Below are positions 5,952-7,632 of a DNA stretch of 7,632 nt, piece after piece (the stretch's first letter is position 1; each line of letters begins with the position of its first letter). Below the pieces are notes generated by a model. That model was not told the DNA's origin. It searched no databases and was given only the letters and a program-made list of their open reading frames with translations. The stretch is from Chitinophagaceae bacterium (GTDB taxonomy: Bacteria > Bacteroidota > Bacteroidia > Chitinophagales > Chitinophagaceae): NCBI GenBank assembly GCA_947461645.1, contig CANHMN010000075.1, forward strand, positions 1-7,632, written 5' to 3'. The translations under genes and the position numbers were made by a program.

Positions 5952-6957
5952 ATTGATACTGTTGAAGCGTTTCACTTAATATACTTTTAAGGTTGTTTTT
6001 TAAACTTGCCGGTTGAACTACTTTACAATAGGCACCCATTGCCAAAATAGTATTGATGAGCTCGGGATTTATGTTTAAATAAAGTTCAAGCAAAATACCA
6101 TCTGAAGTTTGCTTGGTGATTTTTTGAGAATGATGAATGGGCTCCAGTTCAACAAGCTTATGGTAAGGGCTCTTTACCATTAAAACAACTTTCACTGGTT
6201 TTTCTGCAGTCTCCATGATACCAACTGAATGTTGTAAAAACTTGTTGGCATCAAAATCAAACAAATGCTTTTGAACTACTTCTTTGGTTTGCATTTCCTG
6301 AATTCTGTCTAATGCAAAAGTCAGGTAATCTTTCCTGTCGCTTACCCAGCCTACCAGGTACCATCTGTTGCGGTGTTCTTTCAGCAGTTTGGGATACACC
6401 AAATATTCCTGCGTTTTGTTCTTGTATATATTGTCGTATTTAATGTTAAGCAACCAACGGTTTCGCATAGCAGCATATGATTGTTGAATCCATTGGTAAC
6501 CGGTTGTAAGGTGTGAGGTTTCAAATTGAATGTATTTTTCAAAATCATCTTCCTCCAAATCAATCATCAAGTTAAATCTGGTGTTGATTTTTTCGATAGC
6601 TTGCTTAAAGTCTTTGAAAAGCGGCACTTCGGCATATTGGTGGAGCAAATTGGCGGCATACCTCAATCCGTCCCACTCTTCATCTGATAATTGTAAATCT
6701 GAAATGGAAAATCCTTGTTCTGCATAAAAATATCCTCTATGCTGTTTGCTGTATTCAATGGGCGCATCATAACCATGTGGACGTGGCCTTTTCATTTGTC
6801 TGATGTCCTTCTCAATGGTGGAGGTTGAAATTCCCTCTCTTATTTTATCACTACAGGCTTTGGCAAGTGCCTCAATGCTTGGAAATGGTTTTTGCCTGTT
6901 GGTGAGACACGCGTCAATGATGTGATATCTGTTTACGGCTGATTTTATTTTAGGCAT
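5950..6957 (-). CDS. WYL-domain transcriptional regulator
   Basis: 335 residues, normal length for the YafY/WYL family. Residues 1-80 form a winged helix-turn-helix (MPKIKSAVNRYHIIDACL, then ISTSTIEKDIRQMK as recognition helix and a GYFYAE wing). A helical linker follows (85-150), then the WYL domain at about 158-228. That domain contains the literal motif HRNRWYLVGW (W199-Y200-L201), with LDRI around Arg218, a residue usually involved in ligand binding. A WCX-type C-terminal domain (about 255-330) ends in INTILAMGAYCKVVQP. WYL regulators are thought to sense nucleic acids or nucleotide-like ligands, and several control phage-defence or DNA-damage genes (BrxR and CapW are defence-linked relatives by architecture). 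It is convergent with the small-gene run, and a palindrome with a promoter-like box lies immediately upstream, which suggests autoregulation. The family call is firm; the ligand and regulon are unknown. Confidence 0.95.
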   Translation of the reverse strand: MPKIKSAVNRYHIIDACLTNRQKPFPSIEALAKACSDKIREGISTSTIEKDIRQMKRPRPHGYDAPIEYSKQHRGYFYAEQGFSISDLQLSDEEWDGLRYAANLLHQYAEVPLFKDFKQAIEKINTRFNLMIDLEEDDFEKYIQFETSHLTTGYQWIQQSYAAMRNRWLLNIKYDNIYKNKTQEYLVYPKLLKEHRNRWYLVGWVSDRKDYLTFALDRIQEMQTKEVVQKHLFDFDANKFLQHSVGIMETAEKPVKVVLMVKSPYHKLVELEPIHHSQKITKQTSDGILLELYLNINPELINTILAMGAYCKVVQPASLKNNLKSILSETLQQYQ

Positions 6958-6970
6958 GATTAAAATTAAT

Positions 6971-6999
6971 GAATTGACGGATTGAATTGCCGTAAATTC
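6971..6999 (-). promoter_or_regulatory. Candidate operator palindrome of the WYL regulator
   Basis: GAATTGACGG (6971-6980) and CCGTAAATTC (6990-6999) are inverted copies with 9 of 10 positions matching around a 9-bp spacer. The site lies 13 bp upstream of the WYL start codon and touches the end of a promoter-like box (6999-7012). A dimer bound there would cover the transcription start. The arm length and spacing suit a dimeric winged-helix protein. Confidence 0.55.
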
Positions 7000-7012
7000 A
7001 AAAAATATTATA
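6999..7012 (-). promoter_or_regulatory. Candidate promoter -7 box of the WYL regulator
   Basis: On the minus strand this reads TATAATATTTTTTG, containing TAnnnTTTG (one base longer than the Bacteroidota consensus TAnnTTTG) and also TATAAT. A TTTA lies about 20 nt upstream where TTTG would be expected. The position, just before the palindrome and about 42 bp from the ATG, supports the call; the sequence match is imperfect. Confidence 0.35.
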
Positions 7013-7022
7013 CCTGATAAAG

Positions 7023-7040
7023 AGCCTTAAAGTTTAAGCT
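7023..7040 (-). terminator. Weak hairpin downstream of the TonB-dependent receptor gene
   Basis: On the minus strand AGCTTAA pairs with TTAAGGCT around a 3-nt loop with one bulged G, followed by CTTTATC. It lies 60 bp after the receptor stop. The stem is AT-rich and the T-run is poor, so this is only a possible terminator. Confidence 0.3.
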
Positions 7041-7099
7041 AAATAATACAAACAAATAATGATAGGGCTATACATTCAAGGCTGCCAGCAGCATTCATA

Positions 7100-7632
7100 T
7101 TACCAATTGCACTTTAAAGACATAAAAAATGTTCGCCCGTCTGCAGGCATTACTCCGGGTCCGGGATAGCCAGATGCTCTTCTTGTAAAATAATATTCAT
7201 TGGAGATATTATTGATGCCCGCATTTAGCGTTAGTATTTTTTTTATTTTTTTACTGATGGTTAAGTCCCACACTCGATATGATGGTATTGCACCGTTAAG
7301 TGCATTGGCGGTTGGCTCAATCGTATTGTTGGCATCGCTGAATGTAGCATCCGTGAAACTGAATTGAAGGGTGATATTAAATGAAGATCGATCCATTGAT
7401 AGACCAGTCCTAATTATATTAGGCGGCGCATTTTCAACAGCCTTTCCTCTGATGTTTTCAATTTGATGAGTTGAGCTGTAGCATGCATTTAAATAACTAT
7501 AAGAACAGAACAGTGACCAATCTGTTTTGGGAAGAATATTGATGAGATAACTCGGATGAAATTCAAGATAGCTCTCTATTCCATATGCTTTGCTGTCGCC
7601 AACGTTAGTGATAAGTCTTTTGCCTCCAGGAA
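7100..7632 (-). CDS. FecA-like TonB-dependent outer-membrane receptor, C-terminal part
   Basis: The frame is open from the TAA at 7100-7102 to the right edge, giving 176 complete codons; the N-terminal signal, plug and most of the barrel lie outside the window. The visible part is the end of the beta-barrel. GKRLITNVGDSKAYGIESY is a typical late strand. GKAVENAPPNIIRTGL and FTDATFSDANNT are loop-and-strand landmarks shared by FecA-type receptors. NISNEYYFTRRASGYPGPG followed by MPADGRTFF is the highly conserved FecA-like last loop. The protein ends in an aromatic residue (W), as outer-membrane barrels do for BAM recognition. Such receptors import ferric siderophores or ferric citrate using TonB energy. 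Three cysteines in this stretch are unusual for a barrel. The family call is firm; the substrate is unknown. Confidence 0.95.
   Translation of the reverse strand, partial: PGGKRLITNVGDSKAYGIESYLEFHPSYLINILPKTDWSLFCSYSYLNACYSSTHQIENIRGKAVENAPPNIIRTGLSMDRSSFNITLQFSFTDATFSDANNTIEPTANALNGAIPSYRVWDLTISKKIKKILTLNAGINNISNEYYFTRRASGYPGPGVMPADGRTFFMSLKCNW

Noticed and set aside
7081..7092. GCTGC/GCAGC inverted repeat just after the TonB receptor stop as terminator
   Set aside because: The loop would be only two bases, or four with a shorter stem, and no T-run follows on the minus strand.

Overview
The window looks like chromosome of a Bacteroidota bacterium, possibly a Chitinophagaceae/Sphingobacteriales relative, although the rank below phylum is a guess. 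It is AT-rich. Start codons are preceded by A-rich leaders rather than Shine-Dalgarno sequences. Candidate promoters resemble the Bacteroidota -7 consensus TAnnTTTG. The right edge carries the C-terminus of a typical Bacteroidota FecA-like TonB-dependent receptor.

Layout, left to right. (1) Positions 1-2238 (+) hold the 3' part of a large uncharacterised protein whose start lies outside the window. It has a DUF1573/ASH-like stretch, one MORN-like motif and an apparently duplicated C-terminal module. (2) Positions 2239-3290 are about 1.05 kb with no convincing gene. This stretch is rich in secondary structure: three terminator-like hairpins on the + strand, a widely spaced inverted repeat and a roughly 70-nt elongated hairpin. 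(3) Position 3291-3677 (+) is a small helical TerB-like protein. It is convergent with 3787-4434 (-), a cytosolic LamG/concanavalin-like beta-sandwich protein, and a nested hairpin separates the two. (4) A run of three small uncharacterised genes reads rightwards at 4599-5000, 5060-5419 and 5442-5873. The first two each have a shared upstream element, GGAGGAGTGCC followed 8-9 nt later by TTTGCT. A further partial copy forms a 35-bp tandem repeat in the divergent region at 4464-4533. A good terminator closes the run. (5) Position 5950-6957 (-) is a WYL-domain transcriptional regulator, convergent with the small-gene run. It has a near-perfect palindrome (6971-6999) just upstream of its start and directly next to a promoter-like box. 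(6) Position 7100-7632 (-) is the C-terminal end of a FecA-type TonB-dependent receptor, cut by the window edge.

How the genes may work together: the WYL protein probably binds its own palindrome and autoregulates. The GGAGGAGT element suggests that 4599 and 5060, and perhaps the divergent 3787-4434 gene, are co-regulated by an activator or an alternative sigma factor. No nuclease, NTPase, methyltransferase, transposase or toxin motif is visible, so calling this a defence system would be speculation. The most novel features are the repeated promoter element, the WYL operator candidate and the structured 1-kb spacer.
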